Below, one piece after another: positions 15,890 through 24,692 of a stretch of DNA of 64,000 bases (the stretch's first letter is position 1; each line of letters opens with the position of its first letter). The translations under genes were made by a program, and so were the position numbers. The notes under the pieces were generated by a model that saw nothing but the letters and a program-made list of their open reading frames with translations, ran no database searches and was not told the origin of the DNA. Origin of the DNA: Bacteroides sp. (GTDB lineage Bacteria > Bacteroidota > Bacteroidia > Bacteroidales > Muribaculaceae); NCBI GenBank assembly GCA_014802335.1, contig JAAVCL010000021.1, positions 19,956 to 83,955 on the forward strand, read 5' to 3'.

Positions 15890-16554
15890 TTTTTCCTGAA
15901 GGCATTCCAGAGGATATAAATTACGCACAGTCCGAAAAGTGCATAACCCGCCCAACTGAGATAACGGTTATATTCTTCGACTTTATCAAACAGCATGGCC
16001 GGGTCTACGTGTACTGACAGCCAATATCCCAATGCTCCCAGAATGGAATTCCATACCAATGCTCCTAAGGTAGTGAAGATGGCAAACTGAGCGACGTTCA
16101 TTCGCGAAAGTCCGGCCGGAATTGAAATCAATTGGCGAATTGCCGGAATGAGCCTGCCGATAAACGTAGAAATCGCGCCATGTTCGTCAAAGTATTTTTC
16201 GGCTTTGTTTACTTTTTCGCGATCAATCAGACAGGCATGACCAAGCCGACTGTCGGCGAATCTGTACACCACAGGACGTCCCACCCACAGCGCGATATAG
16301 TAGTTTATAAATGCGCCTACCAATGCACCGAGTGTGGCCATTATCACAACCATGAATACATTCATGTCTTCTCCTACGCCATAGTTGCGACACGCAAGAT
16401 AGGCTGCCGGGGGAACTACCACTTCTGATGGAAAGGGAATAAAACTACTTTCTATCACCATGAAGCAGAACACAAACCAATAGTTTGCATTATTTACAAA
16501 CCATTGAAAAAATTCGCTGGCATCGAAAATTGCCAGAGGTATCATTTCAAGCAT
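15880..16554 (-). CDS. DedA-family membrane protein
   Basis: 224 residues with about six hydrophobic segments. The family signature is clear: ESSFIPFPSEVVVPPAAYLA, then FIGRLIPAIRQLISIPAGLSRM with the conserved Arg residues. DedA proteins are implicated in envelope lipid (undecaprenyl phosphate, phospholipid) flipping and proton-motive-force maintenance. It ends with a Lys tail, FRKKKK. It is followed on the minus strand by a tandem repeat that overlaps the stop codon. Confidence 0.9.
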   Translation of the reverse strand: MLEMIPLAIFDASEFFQWFVNNANYWFVFCFMVIESSFIPFPSEVVVPPAAYLACRNYGVGEDMNVFMVVIMATLGALVGAFINYYIALWVGRPVVYRFADSRLGHACLIDREKVNKAEKYFDEHGAISTFIGRLIPAIRQLISIPAGLSRMNVAQFAIFTTLGALVWNSILGALGYWLSVHVDPAMLFDKVEEYNRYLSWAGYALFGLCVIYILWNAFRKKKK

Positions 16555-16571
16555 ACTTTTATTGCTTTGGA

Positions 16572-17216
16572 TTACAATTGTTTCAGTTGGCTGATCGTTT
16601 CCAGAGGGTCGGATGCCCCAAACACAAAGCTCCCTGCAACCAACATGTCTGCCCCGGCCTCGGCCAATAGTTTCCCTGTTTCAAGATTTACTCCACCGTC
16701 TATTTCTATCACGGCCTTTGAGCCCGTGCGATCAATCAGGGCTCTGAGTTCACGCGTTTTTTCAACCGTATGTTTGATAAAAGGTTGCCCTCCGAATCCC
16801 GGATTTACCGACATCAGCAATACAAGGTCAACATCTTCAATGATATCGGTCAATGTGGAAACCGGGGTAGCCGGGCATAGAGTTACACCTGCTTTCATTC
16901 CGGCAGAGTGAATCTGTTGCACGCAACTGTGCAGATGCAGGCAGGCTTCCTGATGAACATTCATTATTTTCGCCCCGCTATCGCGCACTTGTGAGATCCA
17001 CTTCTGCGGCTCGACTATCATCAGATGAACATCAAGTGGTTTGTTGCAGACTTTCGATACAGATTTCATCACAGGAAATCCGAAAGATATGTTAGGAACA
17101 AAAACCCCATCCATTACGTCTATATGGAGGTAGTCGCTTTCTGAGGCATTGATCATTTCAAGGTCAGGAAGCATATTGGCAAAGTTTGCCGATAGGAGTG
17201 ATGGTGAAACTTTCAT
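16572..17216 (-). CDS. rpe: Ribulose-phosphate 3-epimerase
   Basis: 214-residue TIM barrel interconverting ribulose-5-P and xylulose-5-P in the pentose phosphate pathway. Visible: SPSLLSANFANM, HIDVMDGVFVPNISFG with metal-binding His/Asp, DVHLMI, MSVNPGFGGQPFI and IEIDGGVN. Seventeen bases upstream of dedA in transcription order. Confidence 0.95.
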   Translation of the reverse strand: MKVSPSLLSANFANMLPDLEMINASESDYLHIDVMDGVFVPNISFGFPVMKSVSKVCNKPLDVHLMIVEPQKWISQVRDSGAKIMNVHQEACLHLHSCVQQIHSAGMKAGVTLCPATPVSTLTDIIEDVDLVLLMSVNPGFGGQPFIKHTVEKTRELRALIDRTGSKAVIEIDGGVNLETGKLLAEAGADMLVAGSFVFGASDPLETISQLKQL

Positions 17217-17265
17217 TTTATTTTTTAGTTTTGCAGTAATTAGCTCTATCGATTGATTTCAGCTG

Positions 17266-19269
17266 CTATTTACCTATCATTTTAAGAAACTCATCTTCAC
17301 TAATCATGGGAATTCCGAGTTGCTCACATTTTTCACGTTTGGAAGGCCCCATATTATCACCGGCAAGAACAAAAGATGTTTTCTTTGAAATGCTTCCGAC
17401 ATTCTTTCCTCCTTGCGATGTGATGATATCTTTATATTCATCCCGACTGTGATGAGCAAATGTGCCTGAAATTACTATTGATTTTCCTTCAAGAGCATTT
17501 CCAGCCGGAGTCAGCTTATCTGAACTTACTTCGAGTTGGACTCCGGCTTTTCTCAGCGCCTCGATGTTATTCCCGTTAATGGGTTCGCGAAGAAAATCAT
17601 AGATATTTTTAGCTATTATGGGTCCCACATCAGGAATTGCAGTAAGCTCTTCAAGTGTCATTTTCAACATAGCGTCCATGCTTTTTACAGAAAGAGCTAT
17701 CCGCTTTGCTGTGGTTTCTCCCACATTTGGAATTGAGAGAGCATAAAGAACACGCTCGAATGGAACACTCTTTGAGTCTTCAATTCCCTTAATAATTCTG
17801 GAGGCAGTTTTGGGTCCGATTCTGTCAAGGCCCGATAGTTGTTCTTCTGTCAAGTCATATAACTGTCCGATGGTTGAAACAAGATGATTTGCATATAACA
17901 ACTCGGCAGTTTCCTCTCCGATTCCATCAATATTCATCATTCTGCGTGCGCAGAAGTGCTCTATCCTGCCTGTTATCTGCGGCCGGCAGCCATATTTATT
18001 CGGGCAGCACCATGCAGCCTCTCCGAAAATTCGGGTGAGGGGAGTGCCACATTCCGGGCAATTCTTTACAAATTCTATCTTGTGTGCGCCTGCGGGACGT
18101 CTTGATTTGTCAACTCCCGTAATTTGAGGTATAATTTCTCCGGCTTTCTCCACATAAAGACTGTCGCCTTCATGAATGTCGAGTTCCTGCATTATATCAT
18201 CATTATGCAGCGAAGCACGCTTCACGATGGTGCCTGAAAGTTGCACGGGCTCAAGATTGGCCACCGGGGTGACTATTCCCATTCGTCCGGTCTCGAACGA
18301 TACGAACCTAAGGGGAGTGCATGCTCTTTCCGGATTAAATTTAAATGCAACAGCCCAGCGAGGCGATTTTGCCGTCGAGCCCAGATTCAGCTGCTGACGC
18401 AACGAATTTACTTTAAATACAAGTCCATCTGTAGCGACCGGCAATTCTTTTCTGTGCTCATCCCAATATGCTATATATTCATCTATTTGCTTAAGGTCCT
18501 TCAGAACTGTCATTGCTTTCGACACTTTGAATCCCCAATGCTCGGCAGCAAGCATATTTTCATAATGGTTGTCAAATGGCAGATTATCGCTAAGCAGATA
18601 ATAGAACCGGGCATCAAGATGTCGCTTGGCAACTTCCCTTGAATCCTGCATTTTAAGAGTGCCCGACGCTGCATTACGTGGATTGGCAAACAAGGGTTCC
18701 TCATTATAAGATCGTTCTGCGTTGAGACGTTCAAATACTTCCCAAGGCATCAGTATCTCGCCCCTTATCTCAAATTCTTCAGGCCAATCTCCCGGAAGTA
18801 GCTGAAGGGGGATGCTGCGGATCGTTTTTACATTGGCCGTTACATCATCACCCTCAGTGCCGTCGCCGCGAGTTACGGCCCTCAACAGTCTGCCGTTCCT
18901 ATAAGTAAGCGAGATGGATGTGCCGTCAAATTTCATCTCTCCGACAATGCCATATTCCTCTCCCTCAAGCGACTTGTCTATTCGTTTGGCCCACTCGTCA
19001 ACCTCTTCTATCGAATACGTGTTGGCCAGCGACATCATGGGCCGTTCATGTCTCACATGCTCAAAACCTTTGGTAAGGTCTGAACCTACTCGTTGCGTCG
19101 GCGACAACGGGTCGGAAAATTCCGGATGCTCCGCTTCAAGTTTCTCAAGCTCTTTCATCATCTCGTCAAATTCCTTATCCGAAATGACCGGCGAGTTGAG
19201 CACATAATAATTATGATTATGTCGGTTCAGCGTGTCCCGTAATCTTCCTATTTCTTCTTTTATATCCAT
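17266..19269 (-). CDS. ligA: NAD-dependent DNA ligase
   Basis: Seals nicks in replication and repair using NAD+. Domain order: Ia/NAD region (YYVLNSPVISDKEFD), adenylation domain with the lysine motif EMKFDGTSISLTYR, OB domain, four-Cys zinc finger (CPECGTPL...CCPNKYGC), helix-hairpin-helix repeats (LSGLDRIGPKTASRI, LTAIPDVGPIIAKNI) and a C-terminal BRCT domain (GKSIVISGTFAHHSRDEYK). I choose the ATG at 19269 (MDIKEEIGRLRDTLNRHNHN), which matches the family start; a longer frame begins at 19290. A degenerate copy of the GTTTAAACGACTT motif lies just upstream. Confidence 0.95.
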   Translation of the reverse strand: MDIKEEIGRLRDTLNRHNHNYYVLNSPVISDKEFDEMMKELEKLEAEHPEFSDPLSPTQRVGSDLTKGFEHVRHERPMMSLANTYSIEEVDEWAKRIDKSLEGEEYGIVGEMKFDGTSISLTYRNGRLLRAVTRGDGTEGDDVTANVKTIRSIPLQLLPGDWPEEFEIRGEILMPWEVFERLNAERSYNEEPLFANPRNAASGTLKMQDSREVAKRHLDARFYYLLSDNLPFDNHYENMLAAEHWGFKVSKAMTVLKDLKQIDEYIAYWDEHRKELPVATDGLVFKVNSLRQQLNLGSTAKSPRWAVAFKFNPERACTPLRFVSFETGRMGIVTPVANLEPVQLSGTIVKRASLHNDDIMQELDIHEGDSLYVEKAGEIIPQITGVDKSRRPAGAHKIEFVKNCPECGTPLTRIFGEAAWCCPNKYGCRPQITGRIEHFCARRMMNIDGIGEETAELLYANHLVSTIGQLYDLTEEQLSGLDRIGPKTASRIIKGIEDSKSVPFERVLYALSIPNVGETTAKRIALSVKSMDAMLKMTLEELTAIPDVGPIIAKNIYDFLREPINGNNIEALRKAGVQLEVSSDKLTPAGNALEGKSIVISGTFAHHSRDEYKDIITSQGGKNVGSISKKTSFVLAGDNMGPSKREKCEQLGIPMISEDEFLKMIGK

Positions 19270-19346
19270 ATTTTTAACGAAGTCGTTCAACCTTTTTCAG
19301 AAATTATTCTTTTTGAGCTTCCATTTTTTATCATTAAGCGTAAGTC

Positions 19347-20111
19347 TTAGCCTTCGTTTTCTATATAAGGATACTTGATATCCCATAGAAACAAAGCCTG
19401 AGCCGGCATAGATGTTCCGGCCGCGCACCTATCCTTACACTCAATTATTTTTTCAAATTGCGACAGCGTGATTTTTTTTCTGCCCACATCGACCAAAGTT
19501 CCTGTAACCGCCCTCACCATATTCCTCAGAAATCTGTCGGCACTGATGGTGAAGACAAGCCCCGGGGTCCCATATTGGTTGTCCCATGTGTCCCAACGCG
19601 CCTCGCTCACATCACAAATATTGGTTTTTGCATCACTGTGAAGTTTGGCAAATGAGGTGAAGTCTTGTGTGTTTATAAGAAGAGCTGCAGCTTCATTCAT
19701 TGCCTCCACATCAAGATCGCGCGGGCAATACCATGAAACATCGTTCAGAAAAGGACTCTTTTCGAGGGCCACAAAATATTTATAGGTCCTCAATGTCGCG
19801 TCAAAACGGGCATGAGCCTCTTCGTGAACGTCTATTATATCTGAAATGCCTATCGAACCACCGCAAATCCGATTAAGTCCGTTTATCAGGCGCTTACGGT
19901 CGGGCAGTTCAGAGTCATAATCAAAATGAGCATACATCACCCGGGCATGAACCCCGGTGTCTGTGCGGCCGGCGCCTGTAACCTGTATGGGTTGTCTTAA
20001 GATCGTCTCTAAAGATTCTTCCAATGTTTGCTGAACGCTCGAAGCGCACGGCTGGCGTTGCCAACCGTGATATGCGCTTCCGTTATAGCTTAATTTTATG
20101 AATCTTCGCAT
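19347..20111 (-). CDS. truA: tRNA pseudouridine(38-40) synthase
   Basis: 254 residues. The catalytic Asp is in GAGRTDTGVHARVMYAHFD (Asp51), and the N-terminal SYNGSAYHGWQRQP and the FLRNMVRAVTGTLVDVGR segment are standard TruA motifs. Its start codon overlaps the last base of speA, so the two are translationally coupled. Confidence 0.95.
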   Translation of the reverse strand: MRRFIKLSYNGSAYHGWQRQPCASSVQQTLEESLETILRQPIQVTGAGRTDTGVHARVMYAHFDYDSELPDRKRLINGLNRICGGSIGISDIIDVHEEAHARFDATLRTYKYFVALEKSPFLNDVSWYCPRDLDVEAMNEAAALLINTQDFTSFAKLHSDAKTNICDVSEARWDTWDNQYGTPGLVFTISADRFLRNMVRAVTGTLVDVGRKKITLSQFEKIIECKDRCAAGTSMPAQALFLWDIKYPYIENEG

Positions 20112-22009
20112 CAGTCTCTTTCAAGATATGTGCTTCCGTACAGGCCGGATCTGTAATTATTCAGGAATTGACGACCCTCCTCGGGAGTTATAACCCCTCG
20201 CTTCATCGACGCCGTTACCCACGATTCCAGATTTCGCACAAGTTTTTTTGGATTATATTCAACATAGTCCAAAACGTCGGCCACGGCCTCGCCGTCAATA
20301 ATCTGGGCGATTTCATATCCATCTTTGGTAAGTGCGATATGAACAGCGTTCGTGTCGCCAAACAAATTATGCAAGTCGCCCAAAATCTCCTGATAAGCAC
20401 CGACAAGAAAGACGCCGAGATAATAAGGCTCGTTGGGCTTCAGATCATGAACACTTAGGGAGTAGGAGCTACCGTTTGGTGCCACGAAACGGTTGATCTT
20501 TCCGTCTGAATCGCACGTCACGTCCTGAATGGTGCATTGGTGAGTCGGTTTCTCATCAAGCCGGGTGATAGGCATCACCGGAAACATTTGGTCTATTGCC
20601 CATGAATCCGGTAGTGACTGGAATATCGAAAAATTGCAGAAATATTTCTCCGGAAGCATGCGGGCCGCCTTGCGAAGTTCTTCGGGCGGATGCTTCATCG
20701 ATTTTGTCATGTCGCGCACGTCTCTGGCAACACTCCAGAACAGTTTCTCTATCTGGGCGCGTGTCTTTAAATCAAGAAGTCCGAGACTGAATCTTTCAAG
20801 GGCCTCTTCGCGTATTTGCAACGCATCGTGCCAATCCTCGAACACACGTGTGGAATCTATCTTATCCCATATATTGTAAAGCTCTAATGCAAGCTCATGC
20901 GGGTCATCGCCCAATTCATCCTCATCTTTCCAAATGGGCAGCTGGGCGGTCTCAAGCACCTGGATTATCAGAACCGAATGGTGTGCGGTCAGCGAACGTC
21001 CGCTCTCTGTTATGATATTCGGATGTGGAAGATTATTTTTGCGGCTGGCGTCCACAAGTGCCGAAACCGAGTCGTTCACATATTCCTGTATGGAATAATT
21101 CATCGAGTTCTCACCACTTGACGACCGGGTGCCGTCATAATCAACACCCAGACCTCCCCCTATATCCACAAAGTCTATCTTAAAGCCCATTTTTGAGAGC
21201 TGAACATAAAACTGCATCGCCTCGCGAAGTGCATTTTTTATGCGCCTGATTTTTGTTATCTGACTCCCGATATGGAAATGGATCAGTTTGAGGCAGTCGG
21301 TCATCTTGTTCTTCTCAAGAAAACTGAGGGCATCAAGAAGTTCACTTGAATTTAAGCCGAATTTACTTACATCGCCTCCCGATTCTTCCCATTTGCCCGA
21401 ACCCGACGACGTGAGTTTGATTCTGATTCCTAAATTTGGCTCTATATTAAGGCGCCGTGCAACCTTGGCGATAAGCTTGAGTTCATTGATTTTTTCAACT
21501 ACAAGAAAAATGCGTCTCCCCATCTTTTGGGCCAGCAAAGCAAGCTCCACGTAGTCCTCATCCTTATAGCCGTTACATACGATAAGGGAATTCTCATGTG
21601 TGTTGACGGCAAGGACTGCATGGAGTTCCGGTTTCGAACCGGCCTCAAGACCAATATTATACTTGTTCCCGTGGCTTACTATTTCTTCAACCACCGGACG
21701 CATCTGGTTAACCTTAATCGGATAAACTATAAAGTTCTGGGCCTCGTATCCATATTCATCGGCTGCCTTGCGGAAACAATCTGAAATCTTGCGGATTCTG
21801 TCATCGAGAATATCCGGAAAACGTAACAACAAGGGTGCGTCGACATCACGAATCTGCAATGTGTCCATCACTTCCTTTATATCCACCGGGTGACATCCCG
21901 GTCGAGGTGTTACCTGAACGTGTCCCTTATCATTTATAGAAAAATATTTCAACCCCCAACCCGGCACATTATATAATTCCGCCGAGTCTTCTATTCTCCA
22001 TTTTCTCAT
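20111..22009 (-). CDS. speA: Biosynthetic arginine decarboxylase
   Basis: 632-residue group IV PLP decarboxylase converting arginine to agmatine for polyamine synthesis. Visible: the PLP lysine region FIVYPIKVNQM, VCNGYKDEDYVELALLA, HFHIGSQI, DIGGGLGVDYDGT, ESGRSLTAHHSVLI, and near the C-terminus YLGVFLVGAYQEILGDLHNLFGDTN. Length is normal for SpeA. The nearby ArgR gene makes arginine-responsive control plausible, but no operator was identified. Confidence 0.95.
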   Translation of the reverse strand: MRKWRIEDSAELYNVPGWGLKYFSINDKGHVQVTPRPGCHPVDIKEVMDTLQIRDVDAPLLLRFPDILDDRIRKISDCFRKAADEYGYEAQNFIVYPIKVNQMRPVVEEIVSHGNKYNIGLEAGSKPELHAVLAVNTHENSLIVCNGYKDEDYVELALLAQKMGRRIFLVVEKINELKLIAKVARRLNIEPNLGIRIKLTSSGSGKWEESGGDVSKFGLNSSELLDALSFLEKNKMTDCLKLIHFHIGSQITKIRRIKNALREAMQFYVQLSKMGFKIDFVDIGGGLGVDYDGTRSSSGENSMNYSIQEYVNDSVSALVDASRKNNLPHPNIITESGRSLTAHHSVLIIQVLETAQLPIWKDEDELGDDPHELALELYNIWDKIDSTRVFEDWHDALQIREEALERFSLGLLDLKTRAQIEKLFWSVARDVRDMTKSMKHPPEELRKAARMLPEKYFCNFSIFQSLPDSWAIDQMFPVMPITRLDEKPTHQCTIQDVTCDSDGKINRFVAPNGSSYSLSVHDLKPNEPYYLGVFLVGAYQEILGDLHNLFGDTNAVHIALTKDGYEIAQIIDGEAVADVLDYVEYNPKKLVRNLESWVTASMKRGVITPEEGRQFLNNYRSGLYGSTYLERD

Positions 22010-22091
22010 TACTGCTCTATGGTGTTTTTATTAATTTCTTTTACCGACCTTCAACATTTGTATGTCCGGCTGTTGATTTAACCAGCGGTCA

Positions 22092-22418
22092 TCAGTCCTG
22101 TTTTCTCCCCAACAGTTCCACCTTCTCAACGATGATTTCAGTTATCCGTCGCCTTATTTTGAGTTTGTCTTCATATTCACGACTCTTGATTTTGCCTTCT
22201 ACGTAGAGACGCGTACCCTTGCGGATATACTTCTCTGCCAACTCGGCATTTTTTCCACCCATCACAAGTCGGTGCCATTCAGTTATCTCAGCTCCCGTTG
22301 AACTGTAATAATCGTTCGTGGCAAGCGATACGAACGCCACGGCCTTATCCTTCTCGGGATAACGAACCTCCGGGTCGCTTCCCACAAATCCAAGTAATAT
22401 AACTTTATTTACCGACAT
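22092..22418 (-). CDS. ssb: Single-stranded DNA-binding protein, tail-less
   Basis: 108 residues consisting only of the OB fold: MSVNKVILLGFVGSDPEVRY, FVSLATNDYY, TEWHRLVMGGKNAELAEKYIRKGTRLYVEGKI, ITEIIVEKVELLG. It ends at LLGRKQD, so the disordered linker and the acidic DDIPF-like tip that recruit partner proteins in standard SSBs are missing. It may be a second SSB used in special circumstances, or act by DNA binding alone. Three 19-bp tandem repeats lie 29 bases before its start. Confidence 0.88.
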   Translation of the reverse strand: MSVNKVILLGFVGSDPEVRYPEKDKAVAFVSLATNDYYSSTGAEITEWHRLVMGGKNAELAEKYIRKGTRLYVEGKIKSREYEDKLKIRRRITEIIVEKVELLGRKQD

Positions 22419-22446
22419 GGCACCTTACTATAATTTAGAGATTATG

Positions 22447-22503
22447 TATATTTATCCGATAGGCTTATATTTATCCGATAGGCTTATATTTATCCGACAG
22501 GCT
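22447..22503. repeat. Three 19-bp tandem repeats in the ssb leader
   Basis: Units TATATTTATCCGATAGGCT at 22447-22465 and 22466-22484, and one with a single change at 22485-22503, followed by a decayed fourth. They sit between the argC-like stop codon and the ssb start. Confidence 0.95.
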
Positions 22504-22541
22504 TTAGTCTATCCAATCGTTATGTGGAAGAAATCAACCTC

Positions 22542-23492
22542 TCACACATCTGAAACTCCGGATGTGCCGACAGGTGTGAAGTCAATCGCTTTAAGGGCAA
22601 GACCGGTGCGCTCGTGAAGACCGAACATCAGGTTTAAGATATGCACGGCCTCTCCGGCACCTCCGCGAAGTCGGCAATCGGCTATTGCCTGAAGGTGCGC
22701 ACGGCCACTTTCTTCTCTTATAACGCTCACAACACACTTATTGGTTCCCGCAACTTCCGAGACACCTACAGGAATCTGACTCACAAACGAGAAGTTGTGA
22801 TCATCATAGATTTCGTAAAGTTCCAGTATTTGACCCGTTGTCAGGCTTGTGGCAAACTTAATGCTCATCATGCTGCTGCGCCTTGCTGCCGATTCTTCAG
22901 CACTTATTTTTATTGTGCCGTTAAAACTTCGCTGCACTTCCTGAAGCCGGTCGGTGATTTCGCGTTCAACTGCATTTATATCTATTTCCTCAAGAATTAC
23001 GCGCGGAGCGGAAACGTGAATCTCGATATCTCCGTTTAAAAGAAGATGATTCGCAAACGGATATAATGCTACGAGTGACATGGAGGCAAACGAAGTCGGA
23101 ACAACAGCTCCGGTCGCTCCGCGCACCAATAGCTTCCTGTTTATCTCGGGAAGTCCGTAGACAATTCCGTGACTCTCTATATCGAGACCTTTGGGCCAGT
23201 TTAACAGAATCACCTTCAGATCCGGGCGCACTATCCTCATCTGTGTGAACTCTGCTGTGCCGAAGGTCAGCGAATTGCATACGAACAGCACATTTAAACG
23301 AGAATAATCTAACGATCCGGTGAAACTCAAATCTGTCTCGCCGATCAGACCATGATGGTGATGTGTTATCGGAGTCCCCTCAAGGCCGGGAGCCTGCGCA
23401 CCTAATATTTCTACATCCGGATGCATTGCCAAAAGACGTATCAGCTCGCCTCCTTCGGGGGTGTCTGCTCCGATTATTCCAACTCTTATCAT
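22542..23492 (-). CDS. ArgC homologue lacking catalytic residues
   Basis: 316 residues, clearly homologous to N-acetyl(succinyl)-gamma-glutamyl-phosphate reductase at both ends: GIIGADTPEGGELIRLLAMHP (nucleotide-binding start) and GTNKCVVSVI... LRGGAGEAVHILNLMFGL. The core is altered. The canonical NPGCFAT motif is here VPTSFAS, so the nucleophilic Cys is Ser. The GSTGAG substrate loop is replaced by SAPRVILEE. The region that carries the catalytic His (family pattern P-H-R-G-D-F-P-R-G-I) reads SAEESAARRSSMM. The frame is uninterrupted and codon use looks normal, so it is not simply a decaying gene. It probably cannot reduce acylglutamyl phosphate. A sensor, scaffold or new enzyme role is possible. 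It lies next to argR and upstream of ssb. Confidence 0.8.
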   Translation of the reverse strand: MIRVGIIGADTPEGGELIRLLAMHPDVEILGAQAPGLEGTPITHHHHGLIGETDLSFTGSLDYSRLNVLFVCNSLTFGTAEFTQMRIVRPDLKVILLNWPKGLDIESHGIVYGLPEINRKLLVRGATGAVVPTSFASMSLVALYPFANHLLLNGDIEIHVSAPRVILEEIDINAVEREITDRLQEVQRSFNGTIKISAEESAARRSSMMSIKFATSLTTGQILELYEIYDDHNFSFVSQIPVGVSEVAGTNKCVVSVIREESGRAHLQAIADCRLRGGAGEAVHILNLMFGLHERTGLALKAIDFTPVGTSGVSDV

Positions 23493-23493
23493 A

Positions 23494-23523
23494 TATTCTG
23501 TTAGCGTTTATTCTGTTAGCGTT
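23494..23523. repeat. 15-bp tandem duplication before the argC-like gene
   Basis: TATTCTGTTAGCGTT occurs twice back to back, one base upstream of the argC-like start codon. Confidence 0.9.
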
Positions 23524-23556
23524 TTAAGAAACTGATGACTTCGTGCAAAATAATAT

Positions 23557-24045
23557 TTAATATTTATCAAGAGGCAAGAGACGTGAGAAGATTTCCATTG
23601 CCCGCTCATGACTCACATTTTCATCCAGCACGGCAAGGATGGTGTCGCTCCCGGGAATCGTACCTAAAATTTCAGGAGTGTTGCTCATGTCTATATCGTA
23701 TGCAAGCCCGGCTGCATAGCCATTACGTGTCTTTATAACGGCGATGTTGCGCGACAGTTGCAGCGACACGAAGCCGCTTTGGAAATTTGGAGTTGACAAG
23801 TCGATAGCACCCTTCGACAGTAGCTTGTCTTTGAGAGAATTGCTGTCTGGCAAAATATACATGTACCCTCCGCGGTCGGTCGCAACTTTTGTGGTCTTCA
23901 GCATTTTTAAATCGCGGGATAAGGTGGCTTGTGTAACCTTAAACCCCTCGGCTGCAAGAAGATCTGCAAGTTCTTCCTGACTGCCGATACACCTTGTGGT
24001 TATAAGGTGTATCATCACTTCGATTCTGTTTTTCCTATTTTTCAT
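23557..24045 (-). CDS. argR: Arginine repressor
   Basis: 162 residues. The N-terminal winged helix carries TQATLSRDLK (38-47), matching the ArgR DNA-recognition helix. The C-terminal hexamerisation/arginine-binding domain has ILGTIPGSDTILAVLDENVSHERAMEIF, where GTIPGSDT corresponds to the family GTIAGDDT. ArgR represses arginine synthesis and can activate catabolism when arginine is bound. Target operators were not recognised in this window. Confidence 0.93.
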   Translation of the reverse strand: MKNRKNRIEVMIHLITTRCIGSQEELADLLAAEGFKVTQATLSRDLKMLKTTKVATDRGGYMYILPDSNSLKDKLLSKGAIDLSTPNFQSGFVSLQLSRNIAVIKTRNGYAAGLAYDIDMSNTPEILGTIPGSDTILAVLDENVSHERAMEIFSRLLPLDKY

Positions 24046-24080
24046 TTGCTTTTCCGCAGCGATTAATGGGGTGATTATTC

Positions 24081-24689
24081 TCAGTCTTCTTTCTCCTGCT
24101 CGGCCTCAAGTTTTTCTATCAGGCTTTTTATTCGCAACGCCTCTTCATAGTCTTCGTTCTCTGCGGCCTTCTGCATCTCTTTTTGCAAGTCTTCTATGCT
24201 TTTCGGTGCGGATTCTTTAGCGTGAGGCTGACGTGACCCTCTGCTTGCGGTTGCTTGCGTGCTTTTTTCTTTCCCTGACTCCGACGAGTCAAAACCCGAC
24301 TCGGCAAGCACTGCGGCTGTTGTGTAGATCGGAGCTCCGACGCGGATCGCAAGTGCGATCGCATCGCTGCTTCGGGAATCTATCGTATGCGTGTTGATTC
24401 CATCCGATAAAATCAATTCCGCTCCGAAAACACCATTTTCCATTTTATAGATATTCACTTCCTGAAGGAAGATGCCGAACGACGAAAGCATATTGACCAT
24501 CAGGTCGTGGGTCAGCGGGCGAGGAGTGATGACCTCCTGAAGCTTACATTCTATTGCCTGTGCCTCCGGAAAGCCGATAATGATGGGTATGCGGCGTGTG
24601 GTGCCGGTTTCTTGCAATACCACCGCATAAACTCCTGACTCTATTTGATTGTAGGTTATTCCAACAAGCTCAAGTTTGATCTTTTCCAT
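24081..24689 (-). CDS. Bifunctional nuclease-family (BFN/DUF151) protein with UVR-like tail
   Basis: 202 residues. Residues 1-~140 match the BFN domain: VVLQETGTTRRIPIIIGFPEAQAIE, RPLTHDLM, and SRSSDAIALAIRVGAPIY. A low-complexity linker precedes a C-terminal UVR-type helical pair (LQKEMQKAAENEDYEEALRIKSLIEKLEAE), an arrangement common in Bacteroidota. Family members have reported nuclease activity, but the role is poorly defined. Confidence 0.88.
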   Translation of the reverse strand: MEKIKLELVGITYNQIESGVYAVVLQETGTTRRIPIIIGFPEAQAIECKLQEVITPRPLTHDLMVNMLSSFGIFLQEVNIYKMENGVFGAELILSDGINTHTIDSRSSDAIALAIRVGAPIYTTAAVLAESGFDSSESGKEKSTQATASRGSRQPHAKESAPKSIEDLQKEMQKAAENEDYEEALRIKSLIEKLEAEQEKED

Positions 24690-24692
24690 TTC

